Notes under the pieces: model-generated
Told to the model about the DNA's origin: nothing
The model's database searches: none
What the model saw: only the letters and a program-made list of their open reading frames with translations
Part shown: one piece after another, positions 51,702-60,131 of the stretch
Layout of the letters: the number at the start of each line of letters is the position of its first letter
Numbering within the stretch: position 1 is the stretch's first letter
Translations under genes and position numbers: made by a program
From: ECT2AJA-110-A sp035399845
Lineage (GTDB): Bacteria; Planctomycetota; Phycisphaerae; UBA1845; UTPLA1
NCBI GenBank assembly: GCA_035399845.1
Contig: DAOPJV010000026.1
Location: 17,904-81,903, forward strand
DNA: 64,000 bases
Direction of reading: 5' to 3'

Positions 51702-51968
51702 TCACCTCATGTTCAGGATCGAGATTCTCGCCCGATTCAGAGCTCGCCCGTTGTCGGCGGACAGCCTAACCTCCACAGCGTCCGCAAACCATTGAATTGT
51801 CATCCGTTCCTCGAACGGCGTTCGAATCGCGTCCGACCATGTCTCCGATAACTCCCGGGCATTGAACCTTAGCTCAATCCCCCCCCCGATCCGGACGTTT
51901 TCTACCGGGAGAACCCGTAGGCGCCCGCCCTTCGCAAAGGGGCGACGCCGAACTCGGAATCGCCGCAA
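51702..51968 (-). CDS. Possible small gene, weakly supported
   Basis: Up to 88 aa; the stop is 6 nt before ATG 51695 and overlaps its ribosome site, as expected for an operon. The last ~65 residues (GGIELRFNARELSETWSDAI and later VEVRLSADNGRALNRARISI) look protein-like. The start is a TTG without a ribosome site. A run of nine C at 51879-51887 lies in the frame. Not recognised. Confidence 0.35.
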   Translation of the reverse strand: MRRFRVRRRPFAKGGRLRVLPVENVRIGGGIELRFNARELSETWSDAIRTPFEERMTIQWFADAVEVRLSADNGRALNRARISILNMR

Positions 51969-51972
51969 AGGC
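51920..51972 (+). promoter_or_regulatory. Structured 5' leader of the lipoprotein gene
   Basis: Three hairpins in tandem: GGCG...GCCCTTCGCAAAGGGGC...CGCC, then CCG-AACT-CGG, then CGCC-GCAAA-GGCG, ending ~20 nt before ATG 51995. Two CGCAAAG-type segments recall class I c-di-GMP riboswitches, but the 3' half of that fold is missing. Function unknown. Confidence 0.3.
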
Positions 51973-51994
51973 GCTCAATCATTGGGGTACGACG

Positions 51995-52816
51995 ATGACA
52001 CTCGTTCGCTCGAAACTCGCAGGAATCACGACGTTTTCATTCCTGGCGTCCATGCTGCTCAGTCTGACAGGCTGCTACAACCCCGAGCCCCAGGACTGGC
52101 AGTACACGGGCCCGCGCGTCTATCTCATCGCCGGCCAGGACAACGAGCAGTCCGAGGGCCTCTGGGATGTGAAAAAGGCGCTTGAAGCCAACGAGATCAA
52201 CGCCCGCGTCTTTGAGTATGAAGACTGGCTCGAGATCGTCGAGGACATTGACTTTGACCCCGATGAGGAAGTGATTCTCGTCGGTCACGGCCACGGCGCC
52301 TTTCTCGCGACGCAGGTCGTCCGACATTTCGCGCAGGAACACAAGTCGAAGCACATCGAGGCGATCTACGCGATCGACCCGTACAACAAGGACTGGCCCC
52401 ACAATCTGCACGAGTGCGGCCGCTGGGATCCGCACCATCAGCCGATGGCCATCCCCGTCGGCCAGAACGCGCTGAAGGTTCGCAACTACATCCAGAATCA
52501 CAGCGACTGCCGCCGCTGGGGCTCGGATCTGGCGAGCACCCGGGGCTCGGGACTGGCCTGCGAGCACCCCTACTACTGGTACGACGACTACTGGACGCGG
52601 GAAGACTATGCGGGGCAGCGCCTGTTCAACAACGTGAATGGCGACGGCATCGTCCACGAGACGATTGACAACAACGATGCCCTCGTCCAACGTATCATCA
52701 AGTTGTGCCGAAAGTCGGCGCTGTCACCGTTCCATTACACACCACCGGAACACCATCCGTATGTCGCGCCGAACCAGCCGAAGCCACAAGTCCTCCAGCC
52801 GCGGAAGACCTACTGA
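51995..52816 (+). CDS. Lipoprotein with alpha/beta-hydrolase-like GHGHG nucleophile region
   Basis: 273 aa. A lipoprotein signal ends in LTGC (MLLSLTGC). EEVILVGHGHGAFLATQVVR is a strand-elbow-helix of the alpha/beta hydrolase type, but the nucleophile position (G-H-G-H-G) has His instead of Ser, so hydrolase activity is doubtful. AIYAIDPYNKDWP and a His/Trp-rich C-terminus follow (GDGIVHETIDNND). A scaffold or degenerate hydrolase at the cell envelope is likely. Confidence 0.72.
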   Translation: MTLVRSKLAGITTFSFLASMLLSLTGCYNPEPQDWQYTGPRVYLIAGQDNEQSEGLWDVKKALEANEINARVFEYEDWLEIVEDIDFDPDEEVILVGHGHGAFLATQVVRHFAQEHKSKHIEAIYAIDPYNKDWPHNLHECGRWDPHHQPMAIPVGQNALKVRNYIQNHSDCRRWGSDLASTRGSGLACEHPYYWYDDYWTREDYAGQRLFNNVNGDGIVHETIDNNDALVQRIIKLCRKSALSPFHYTPPEHHPYVAPNQPKPQVLQPRKTY

Positions 52817-54536
52817 CGGCCGCAATCGGGCGACGCCACCTTCGAACGCATCCATCGGCCCGGGTTGGGCCCTTTCTGTCGGTCTGGCCGTCGCGGCGTT
52901 TGTCCTCACGCTCGCGTCGGCCTCTCCGATCTACAATGTTTCGCGGCTCACGACCAATCGCCGCGGCATGCTCGCGGCGATTCTCAACGTCGACTACGCC
53001 ACGATGGATCGGCCTGTCGCCCTGATGGGCGAAACGAACTTCCGCGCCGTCGCCCAGCGATACAACACATTGCGGCGCAGTCGCGACTCCATCAACGCCT
53101 GCCTGACAGTCCAGCGGCTCCGCGCCGTCTTCGCCGAAGAGACACTCGGCCAGCGTCCGGTCCTGCAATCCACGCTGAATCAATGCGCCGCACAGATGGA
53201 GAACGACCCGCGAAACTTCATTTCGCGGCTGCTCTACGCCCTGACGCTCGAGTCCCGCCAGCAGCGCGCCGGCGCCGATCCCAATCTGAGATTCTCAGCC
53301 GCCGACGATGTGCTGATGGCGCCGCCACGCCTGACTGAAGCGACGACCTACGACAGCGAGTATTGCGCCGTTCTCGAAGACGCCTTCAAGCCGGCAGTCG
53401 ATCGCCCGGATGTCGCCGCGTCGATGGCGTTCAAGTGGTACGACCCGTTTCAGGACCCGGATGAATCGTGGTACCTCATCCTGCCGGAAGTTGCGGATCG
53501 CCTCTCAGCGCTGCGCACGGCGCTGCTTGAGGTGGGCGCCGTCGAGTCCGCACACACCTGCGATCGCTGGCTGGCGCGATTCTGTGTTGGCGTGATCGAA
53601 TCATCGCCTGACGACGGTCTTCAGTGCCTTGCCGCCGACATCATTGCCAGACGCGTTGACGGCAAGCCCGGGGCCGCCGAGGCGATGCGATCGCTGATCG
53701 CCGCCCACACGATCGATGCGCCCTGCATGGGCGCCGACTGGGCGGCACAATTCAAGGGCGAAGCGCAGTACCCACTTGCCCCGGCGCCCTATGAAACCGC
53801 AATGGAATCGCTGTTCCTGTGGGGCCTGGCCCTTACGCTCACGATCGGCGCCGGATTCGGTCTCGCGTTCGGCGTCACGTCGATCGTCGCCCCGGCCGAT
53901 CCCGCGACATCGCTTCCCAATGACGCGTCGAACACATGGCGATCCCGATGGCTTCCGACGCTTGTCATTGGCCTGATTCCGCTCGGGCTCGCCCTGCGAT
54001 GCGCCAACCTTTACGGTGGCGCCCCCTTCTACGCCGAGGCTTACGCCGTCGCGATCGTTCAGGCGTTCGTTTTCCTCAGTCTGAGCCTGATCCTGATCCA
54101 CGCCATTGTCATGGCCTGGCCCGACGCCGACACAGGCAAACGCATACGTCGCGCATGGCCCGCTGTCCTTGTGGCCTGCGCGTGCATCATATTTCTCGCC
54201 GTGCCGGCCCCGAGCGCCACGTGGCTCCTGCGCCGCGTGAACTACGGCTTCCCGCAGATGCTCTGGTCCGCCGGCGCAATGATCCTCTTCATGATGTTCG
54301 CCACACTGCTCGCCCGCGTCCCGGCCCGCCAACTCACACGCAGCGCCGCCCTCGCCTGTATCGCTGGCGCCGCGCTCGGATGCGTCGCCATCGTCGTCCA
54401 CGTCCGGGCCGATCGCGCCTATCAAACGGAAGTCGTCGCCGCCTATCATGATCCGATGGCCGCCCGCGTCGGCGCCGATTGGAAAACGACCTACCTCACC
54501 CCCGTCAGGCGGGCCTTCAATCCACCACTGCCATGA
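52761..54536 (+). CDS. Multi-span membrane protein with soluble extracytoplasmic domain
   Basis: 591 aa from ATG 52761, overlapping the lipoprotein gene by 56 nt; the frame is open further upstream. One span at about 40-57 (LSVGLAVAAFVLTLASASPI) leads to a ~300-residue soluble domain of unknown fold with many Arg/Asp residues (DRPVALMGETNFRAVAQRYN). Five or six spans fill the C-terminal 230 residues. No family recognised. Its stop overlaps cinA by ATGA. Confidence 0.7.
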   Translation: MSRRTSRSHKSSSRGRPTDGRNRATPPSNASIGPGWALSVGLAVAAFVLTLASASPIYNVSRLTTNRRGMLAAILNVDYATMDRPVALMGETNFRAVAQRYNTLRRSRDSINACLTVQRLRAVFAEETLGQRPVLQSTLNQCAAQMENDPRNFISRLLYALTLESRQQRAGADPNLRFSAADDVLMAPPRLTEATTYDSEYCAVLEDAFKPAVDRPDVAASMAFKWYDPFQDPDESWYLILPEVADRLSALRTALLEVGAVESAHTCDRWLARFCVGVIESSPDDGLQCLAADIIARRVDGKPGAAEAMRSLIAAHTIDAPCMGADWAAQFKGEAQYPLAPAPYETAMESLFLWGLALTLTIGAGFGLAFGVTSIVAPADPATSLPNDASNTWRSRWLPTLVIGLIPLGLALRCANLYGGAPFYAEAYAVAIVQAFVFLSLSLILIHAIVMAWPDADTGKRIRRAWPAVLVACACIIFLAVPAPSATWLLRRVNYGFPQMLWSAGAMILFMMFATLLARVPARQLTRSAALACIAGAALGCVAIVVHVRADRAYQTEVVAAYHDPMAARVGADWKTTYLTPVRRAFNPPLP

Positions 54537-55786
54537 TCGCCCAACTCATCAGCATCGGAAATGAAATCACCAGCGGCCAGACGGTCGACACCAACTCCGC
54601 CTGGCTCGCACAGCGACTCGCGGAATTCGGCGTGACCTGCATGCGTCATCAGACGATCGCCGACGAACTCGAGCCCATTCGCCACGCCATCGATGACGCG
54701 GCCGGCCGATGCGACCTCGTCGTCATCACGGGCGGTCTCGGTCCGACACCGGACGACCTCACGCGACAGGCCCTGGCCGACGCGATGGGCGTCGAACTCG
54801 AACTCCATTCGCCCAGCCTGCAGGACATCGAAGCGTATTTTGCGTCCCGCAATCGCGCCATGCACGAGGCCAATCGCCATCAGGCCTACATTCCGGCCGG
54901 CGGCGCCGCCCTTCGCAATGAACGCGGCACGGCGCCCGGCGTCCGCGCCCGCCTCCACAACGCCGACATCTACTGCTTCCCCGGCGTCCCAGGCGAGATG
55001 CGGCACATGTACGAGGTTCACCTTCGGCCGCAGATCGAGACCGCGTCCACCGGCGGCGCCACGCACATTCATATTCTTCGCACCTTCGGCATGAGCGAAT
55101 CCGAAATCGGCGAACGCCTCAGGGACCTCATGCGCCGCGATCGGAACCCAACTGTCGGCACCAGCGCCAGCGATCTTGTCATCTCGATCCGTATCGTGTC
55201 GACAGGCGCGTCGCGCGACGCGGCCCAGTCGCAGCTCGAGGCGGATTGTGCTGAGATCCGCGATCGACTCGGCGTCGTCGTGTTCGGCGAAGAAGATGAA
55301 ACGCTCGAAGCGGCCGTTGGAACGCTGCTGATCCAACAGGGAAAGACGATCGCAACAGCGGAGTCCTGCACCAGCGGTCTCGTCGCGAAGCGCCTGACAG
55401 ATCTCTCCGGCTCCAGCGCCTATATGCAGTGCGGCTTCGTGACTTACTCGAATGAGGCGAAGACGAGCCTGCTCGGCGTTCCCGCGTCAGTCATTGCCGA
55501 ACATGGCGCCGTCAGCGACGCCGTCGCCCGCGCCATGGCCGAACACTGCCGGGAGCGAAGCGGCACGGATATCGCGCTGAGCACGACGGGAATCGCCGGT
55601 CCGACCGGCGGCTCTTCAGAAAAGCCCGTCGGACTCGTCTTCGTCGCCATCGCCACAGCCGCGGAGACTGTTGTCCGTGAGTTGCGACTCGGCGACAACC
55701 TGACGCGCGACCAGGTTCGCGATCGGGCGACAAAGGTCCTGCTCAACCTCCTGCGCCTGAAGCTCATGTCGCGGTCTTCGACCTGA
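54533..55786 (+). CDS. cinA: CinA: nicotinamide-nucleotide amidase / competence-damage protein
   Basis: 417 aa from ATG 54533. Residues 1-165 are the MoCF-binding-like (COG1058) domain: QLISIGNEITSGQTVDTNSA, ITGGLGPTPDDLTRQALADA, and FPGVPGEMRHMYE. The C-terminal CinA domain has IATAESCTSGLVAKRLTDLS, GFVTYSNEAKTSLLGV, and TTGIAGPTGGSSEKPVGLVF. The two-domain form cleaves ADP-ribose and deamidates NMN in pyridine-nucleotide recycling. Complete, intact, and co-translated with the upstream membrane gene. Confidence 0.95.
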   Translation: MIAQLISIGNEITSGQTVDTNSAWLAQRLAEFGVTCMRHQTIADELEPIRHAIDDAAGRCDLVVITGGLGPTPDDLTRQALADAMGVELELHSPSLQDIEAYFASRNRAMHEANRHQAYIPAGGAALRNERGTAPGVRARLHNADIYCFPGVPGEMRHMYEVHLRPQIETASTGGATHIHILRTFGMSESEIGERLRDLMRRDRNPTVGTSASDLVISIRIVSTGASRDAAQSQLEADCAEIRDRLGVVVFGEEDETLEAAVGTLLIQQGKTIATAESCTSGLVAKRLTDLSGSSAYMQCGFVTYSNEAKTSLLGVPASVIAEHGAVSDAVARAMAEHCRERSGTDIALSTTGIAGPTGGSSEKPVGLVFVAIATAAETVVRELRLGDNLTRDQVRDRATKVLLNLLRLKLMSRSST

Positions 55787-55813
55787 ACCACTCCATCGAA
55801 CCTGCGCAATCCG

Positions 55814-57157
55814 TCACACGGCGTCACGTCGCAGCGCTTCCGACCAGTCCTCATCCGAATGGCACATCTCGATGAAGCGCCGACGCCGCGCGTCCACAAC
55901 TTCCGGGTCATAGAGCCGTCGCACGAGATTCAGGAACCCAGACTCCAGTTCACTGACGCTCATCCGCAACGGTCGGAAGTTCACGTCGAACAGCGTGCAC
56001 TTGCGCCAGGCCCTCTCCTCCAGCAGGCGCCCCTCGCTGCGCAATCGCTCATACAGCGGCGTCCCGGGGAATGGCGTCATCACAGTCACCTGCGTTTCGT
56101 ACAGACCGCTGCGCTCGACGAAGTCGTACACTTCGTCGAAGACCGCCGGCGTCTGAGCGTCCATGCCGAGAATGAAGCAGCCATTCACGGTAATCCCACG
56201 AGACTGAATTCGCCGGATGGCGCCCTCGTAATCCGGCGCCTGTCGCAGTTTCCAGTTGCGCTTCAGTTCCACGCCGTCCAGGGCCGACGCCGCCGGACTT
56301 TCCAGACCGATCAACACCTGACGACAGCCGCTTTCTCGCATCAGCTCGAGCAGTTCAAAGTCATTCGCGATGCTGATGTCCGCCTCGGTAAACCACTTCA
56401 CGTGTTCCTTCTTCAGGGCGCGCAACAGTTCCTTGTAGTGCTCCCGGGCGGCGAAGCTGTTGTCGTCCGCGAATTCGAAAAATGGCCGCTCGAAGAGTTC
56501 CTTCACGCGACGCGCCTCGGCGATCACACGTTCGACGGGTTTCACGCGGTAAAAGGGCGTCAGCAGAATCGAGCTCGCGCAGAAGTCGCATCGATGCGGG
56601 CAGCCGCGGCTTGTCTGTATCGTTACGCGGTTGTACCTGGCCGGTTCGAGCAGATCGAATCTCGGCATCGGCGCGTCGGCCAGCTGAAAGTAGGCGCCGT
56701 CCGCCGGACGATACACGCGCGCCAGTCGCCCCGACCGCAGATCCTCCAGCAGCCGTGGCCACGACATCTCCCCTTCGCCGATTACGATGGCGTCGCAGTG
56801 CGCCAGCGCCTCATCGGGAAGGGCCGAGACGTGGAGGCCTCCCATCACAACACGAACACCCGCGGCGCGATACCTGTCCGCAATGGCGTAGGCCTCATCG
56901 ATCTGGGCCGTCAGCGAACTGATCGCCACGACGTCGAAGTCCATCGACAGATCCCCGGCCGCCGCGAGGTCAGCCACTTCGTGATAGGACACGTCGAATT
57001 CGTCGGGTGTCATCCCGGCGAGCGTCAGCAGCGACAGGCTCGGCAGCGAGGCGACAACCTTGCTGCGCTCCACGACGCCCGGCATGGTCAGCCCCGCGGC
57101 CACGAGTTCCGCGTTTTCCGCCCGCACGCCGCTCATTGCGATGAATCCGAGTTTCAT
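55814..57157 (-). CDS. B12-binding domain radical SAM protein
   Basis: 447 aa from ATG 57157, overlapping the upstream membrane gene by ATGA. The N-terminal ~150 residues form a B12-binding-like Rossmann fold (VVAISSLTAQIDEAYAIAD; VVMGGLHVSALPDEALAHCD). The [4Fe-4S] loop is SRGCPHRCDFC with Cys at about 186, 190 and 193. A radical SAM barrel continues with RQVLIGLESPAASALDGV. This class includes methyltransferases and cyclases acting on lipids or hopanoids. The substrate is not known. Confidence 0.87.
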   Translation of the reverse strand: MKLGFIAMSGVRAENAELVAAGLTMPGVVERSKVVASLPSLSLLTLAGMTPDEFDVSYHEVADLAAAGDLSMDFDVVAISSLTAQIDEAYAIADRYRAAGVRVVMGGLHVSALPDEALAHCDAIVIGEGEMSWPRLLEDLRSGRLARVYRPADGAYFQLADAPMPRFDLLEPARYNRVTIQTSRGCPHRCDFCASSILLTPFYRVKPVERVIAEARRVKELFERPFFEFADDNSFAAREHYKELLRALKKEHVKWFTEADISIANDFELLELMRESGCRQVLIGLESPAASALDGVELKRNWKLRQAPDYEGAIRRIQSRGITVNGCFILGMDAQTPAVFDEVYDFVERSGLYETQVTVMTPFPGTPLYERLRSEGRLLEERAWRKCTLFDVNFRPLRMSVSELESGFLNLVRRLYDPEVVDARRRRFIEMCHSDEDWSEALRRDAV

Positions 57158-57531
57158 GATTGCGCCAGCCCCAGAAAGACCATCACACATCCCGTCGTCA
57201 GCAGAACGACGGGTGGATAGAACAGGAACTTCATCGTCGAGCGCCAGGCGTTCGCGAAGCAGGCGAACGGCATCGCGAAGGCGCCGATTGCCAGGCACCA
57301 CGACGCGATGGCCAGTCTCGACTCACTCAGATGGATCCGCGCCAGACTGTGCGCGAAGAGGATGTTCAGAAAGCCCAGCGCGATCAGCGCGATGTGCCCC
57401 AGCCGGAGCAGTCGGCGCGGCAGGGCGCCGTAGCCCCCCATCCAGCCTTCGCGATCGTAGTTCAGGCCGAGCCATGCGCCGCCCAGGATACCGAGGGCGA
57501 TGCCGAGCCAACCCAGGCTTTCGTTCATCAT
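57154..57531 (-). CDS. Small four-span membrane protein coupled to the radical SAM gene
   Basis: 125 aa from ATG 57531 (AAGGA 7 nt upstream). Four spans are predicted: SLGWLGIALGILGGAWLGLN, LGHIALIALGFLNILFAHSL, ASWCLAIGAFAMPFACFANA, and FYPPVVLLTTGCVMVFLGLA. No family recognised. Its stop overlaps the radical SAM start, so the pair is co-translated, suggesting a membrane-embedded substrate. Confidence 0.75.
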   Translation of the reverse strand: MMNESLGWLGIALGILGGAWLGLNYDREGWMGGYGALPRRLLRLGHIALIALGFLNILFAHSLARIHLSESRLAIASWCLAIGAFAMPFACFANAWRSTMKFLFYPPVVLLTTGCVMVFLGLAQS

Positions 57532-57649
57532 CGGGAGGTCCTTTCCACACGGCGGGCCAATCAAGTGAACGATCCCTCCCCGCGTCCTTTTCGCGCGGCG
57601 ATTCGCGTCGACCGAACACCAATATTAGCGCTCCCGGCGCCCCGAAACC

Positions 57650-57658
57650 TGCTAGAAT
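57650..57658 (+). promoter_or_regulatory. Extended -10 promoter for near-leaderless gatB
   Basis: TGCTAGAAT (extended TGn plus TAGAAT, five of six matches) ends 9 nt before ATG 57668, so the predicted start is only ~3 nt upstream of the ATG. There is no -35 box and no ribosome site. Confidence 0.55.
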
Positions 57659-57667
57659 CCCGTTTCT

Positions 57668-59170
57668 ATGAACGACCTGAAGATCCGCCCCATCATCGGA
57701 TTGGAAATACACGTGCAGCTCGCCACGCGCACAAAGCTGTTCTGCGGCTGCAGGCTCGAATTCGCCGCCGAGCCGAACAGCAATACCTGCCCCGTCTGCC
57801 TGGGCCTGCCCGGCGCCCTGCCCGTCATGAATCGCCAGGCGTTCGAATTCTCCGTATTGGGTGGACTCGCCCTCGGCTGCGACATCGCCCCGCTGACCAA
57901 GTGGGATCGCAAGAGCTATTACTACCCCGACATGCCCAAGAACTACCAGACGAGCCAGTACGATCTCCCCGTCGCCTTCGATGGCGCATTCGAGATCATC
58001 GCGCCGGACGGTACGTCGAAAAAGATCGGTATCATCCGCGCCCACCTCGAAGAGGACGCCGGCAAGAACATGCACGAAGGGCTCGACCACACGCGCGTCG
58101 ACCTCAACCGCGCCGGAACACCGCTGCTGGAAATCGTCACGCAGCCCGACATCGAGAACGCTGACGACGCCTACGCCTTCTGTGTCGAGCTGCAGCGCCT
58201 CGTCCGATTCCTCGGCATCTCGGACGCCGACATGCAGAAGGGACAGATGCGTTTCGAGCCGAACGTGAACGTCTCCATCACGACGGCCGACGGAACGGAG
58301 TACCGCACGCCGATCAGCGAGGTGAAGAACCTCAACAGTTTCCGCAGCGTTCGCGGGGCGATTGAATACGAGATCCAGCGCCAGGTGCACGCCTGGGAGG
58401 ACGATCACGGCTACACGCTCGCCAACAGGGGCAAACAGAATTACGGCTGGAACGACCAGCGCGAAGTCACGGAGTTTCAGCGCGGCAAGGAGGAGTCGCA
58501 CGACTATCGCTACTTCCCCGAGCCGGACCTGGTCCCGGCGCAGCTCGACGAGGCGGCCATCGATTCATTCCGCGCACGTGTCGGCGAGCTGCCGCTGGCG
58601 CGCGAGCGTCGCTACATCGAGGGCTATGGCGTCACACAAAAGGACTGCGAGATCATCCTCGCCGATCTTGCGACCGCCGAACTCTACGAGGCGGCCGCGA
58701 ATCAAGGCGCCGATCCCAAGACACTGACCAAGCAGTTCGTCGGCGTCTGGAACCATCTCGCGTCGACGCACAACACGTCGATCAGCCGACTGGGCCTCGC
58801 GCCGCAGGTCGTCGCCGACCTCGCGAAACTCGTGGACGCTGGGACCGTGAGCGCGTCGGCCGCGTCGCAGATCGCCGAACATATCCATGCGAACCAGTTG
58901 GCTGACAGCGCCAAGCCCGCGGACATCGCCGCCGAGCTGGGTCTGATCCAGGAGCGCGACGAAGGCCAGCTCGAAGCCTGGATCGACGATGTCTTCGCCG
59001 CCAACGCCCAGGCGATCGAGGACGCCCTGAAGAATCCGAAGAAGGCCAGGGCGGCCGCCGGTTTCCTTCGCGGTCAGCTCATGAAGGTTTCCCAGGGCAA
59101 GGCCGATCCGAAGCTTGCCGGCGAACTCATCGAAAAGAAACTCGACGCCATGAAAGGTGGTTCCGCCTGA
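57668..59170 (+). CDS. gatB: Asp/Glu-tRNA amidotransferase subunit B
   Basis: 500 aa, full length. Starts IRPIIGLEIHVQLATRTKLF, the universal GatB motif. The zinc site is CGCRLEF...CPVCLGLPG. Kinase-like core: KSYYYPDMPKNYQTSQYDLP, HLEEDAGK, DLNRAGTPLLEIVTQPD and KNLNSFRSVRGAIEYEIQRQ. The C-terminal YqeY-like helical tail is intact (AAGFLRGQLMKVSQGKADPK). It phosphorylates Glu/Asp-tRNA for transamidation; gatA and gatC are not in the window. Confidence 0.97.
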   Translation: MNDLKIRPIIGLEIHVQLATRTKLFCGCRLEFAAEPNSNTCPVCLGLPGALPVMNRQAFEFSVLGGLALGCDIAPLTKWDRKSYYYPDMPKNYQTSQYDLPVAFDGAFEIIAPDGTSKKIGIIRAHLEEDAGKNMHEGLDHTRVDLNRAGTPLLEIVTQPDIENADDAYAFCVELQRLVRFLGISDADMQKGQMRFEPNVNVSITTADGTEYRTPISEVKNLNSFRSVRGAIEYEIQRQVHAWEDDHGYTLANRGKQNYGWNDQREVTEFQRGKEESHDYRYFPEPDLVPAQLDEAAIDSFRARVGELPLARERRYIEGYGVTQKDCEIILADLATAELYEAAANQGADPKTLTKQFVGVWNHLASTHNTSISRLGLAPQVVADLAKLVDAGTVSASAASQIAEHIHANQLADSAKPADIAAELGLIQERDEGQLEAWIDDVFAANAQAIEDALKNPKKARAAAGFLRGQLMKVSQGKADPKLAGELIEKKLDAMKGGSA

Positions 59171-59171
59171 C

Positions 59172-59573
59172 GTGTACAACGACGCGCCGTCCACACCGCC
59201 AATATCGCCGTCGGGACCGACGAAACAGCAGCGCAACTGGGCAATGCTCGCCCACCTCTGCGGTCTCGCCTTCCTGACAGTCCCGCTGGGCAACATCGTG
59301 GGCCCCCTGCTGATCTGGCAGATCAAACGCGACGAGCTGGGCGAATTCGTCGGCGCCGCGGCGCGCGAGGCGCTGAATTTCCAGTTCACGTTTCTGGTGC
59401 TCGTGATCTTCGCGGGCTCGTTCCTGATCCTGCCCATCCCATCGATCTACGTCCTGAGTTGGCCGATGATCATCCTGATGTCGCTCGGAAATGTGTACTT
59501 CTGCTGCACGGCCGCGATCGAAACGAACAACGGCGACGTCTATCGATACCCTTACGCGTTTCGGCCGTTCTGA
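59172..59573 (+). CDS. DUF4870-type small membrane protein
   Basis: 133 aa from GTG 59172 (GTG 59157, overlapping gatB, is an alternative). After a Pro/Ser-rich N-terminus: QRNWAMLAHLCGLAFLTVPL, IVGPLLIWQIKRDE, VGAAAREALNFQFTFLVLVI, a closing span and ETNNGDVYRYPYAFRPF. This is the DUF4870 pattern (three spans with W-x-[IL]-K...D and LNFQ motif). Function unknown. Confidence 0.85.
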   Translation: MYNDAPSTPPISPSGPTKQQRNWAMLAHLCGLAFLTVPLGNIVGPLLIWQIKRDELGEFVGAAAREALNFQFTFLVLVIFAGSFLILPIPSIYVLSWPMIILMSLGNVYFCCTAAIETNNGDVYRYPYAFRPF

Positions 59574-59588
59574 TTGAAGGAACAATCA

Positions 59589-60131
59589 ATGAGACGACCC
59601 CAGATCGGCATCATGGGCTCCAGCGAAGCCAACGAAATCCAGCGCTCCGTGGCCGAGCGCGCGGGTCGATGCGTCGCACAGGTCGGCGCGGCCCTCGTCA
59701 CGGGTGGTCGCGACGGCGTCATGCAGGCGGCGGCGAAGGGATGCGCCGAGGCTGGAGGTATCGTCATCGCCGTCACACCCTTCACGCCGATGGAACAGGT
59801 CAACGAATACACGCACTACGTGATCCCCACCGGCCTCGGCTGGGCCCGCAATGTGATCACGGCCATCTCGGGCGACATCATCCTCGTCGTCGGCGGCGCC
59901 GCGGGCACGCTGAGCGAGATCGCCTACGCCTGGATGTACGATCGCCCCATCGTCGCGCTGTCGGAATCCGGCGGCTGGGCGAAGAAGCTCGCCGGCGAAC
60001 GCATTGATCATCGCCGCGAGGATTGCATCGTCGATTGCGACGACGTGAATGCGCTCGAACCGATTCTCCGCAAGCTTCTCGCCGAACGACCGATCAAGAC
60101 GATCCCACCCGTGGGCCGCGACGCCCCATGA
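59589..60131 (+). CDS. SLOG-superfamily protein (TIGR00725-like)
   Basis: 180 aa from ATG 59589, AAGGA 7 nt upstream. RRPQIGIMGSSEANEIQRSV, then LVTGGRDGVMQAAAKGCAEA and GDIILVVGGAAGTLSEIAYA are the Rossmann/LOG nucleotide-binding loops. It lacks the PGGxGTxxE motif of LOG cytokinin enzymes (it has VGGAAGTLSEI), as in the TIGR00725 group. It may bind or cleave nucleotides; role unknown. Overlaps the next gene by ATGA. Confidence 0.87.
   Translation: MRRPQIGIMGSSEANEIQRSVAERAGRCVAQVGAALVTGGRDGVMQAAAKGCAEAGGIVIAVTPFTPMEQVNEYTHYVIPTGLGWARNVITAISGDIILVVGGAAGTLSEIAYAWMYDRPIVALSESGGWAKKLAGERIDHRREDCIVDCDDVNALEPILRKLLAERPIKTIPPVGRDAP

Noticed and set aside
51920..51972. Class I c-di-GMP riboswitch call
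   Set aside because: Two CGCAAAG-like segments are present, but the 3' half of the aptamer is missing and the spacing is wrong, so only a structured leader is reported.
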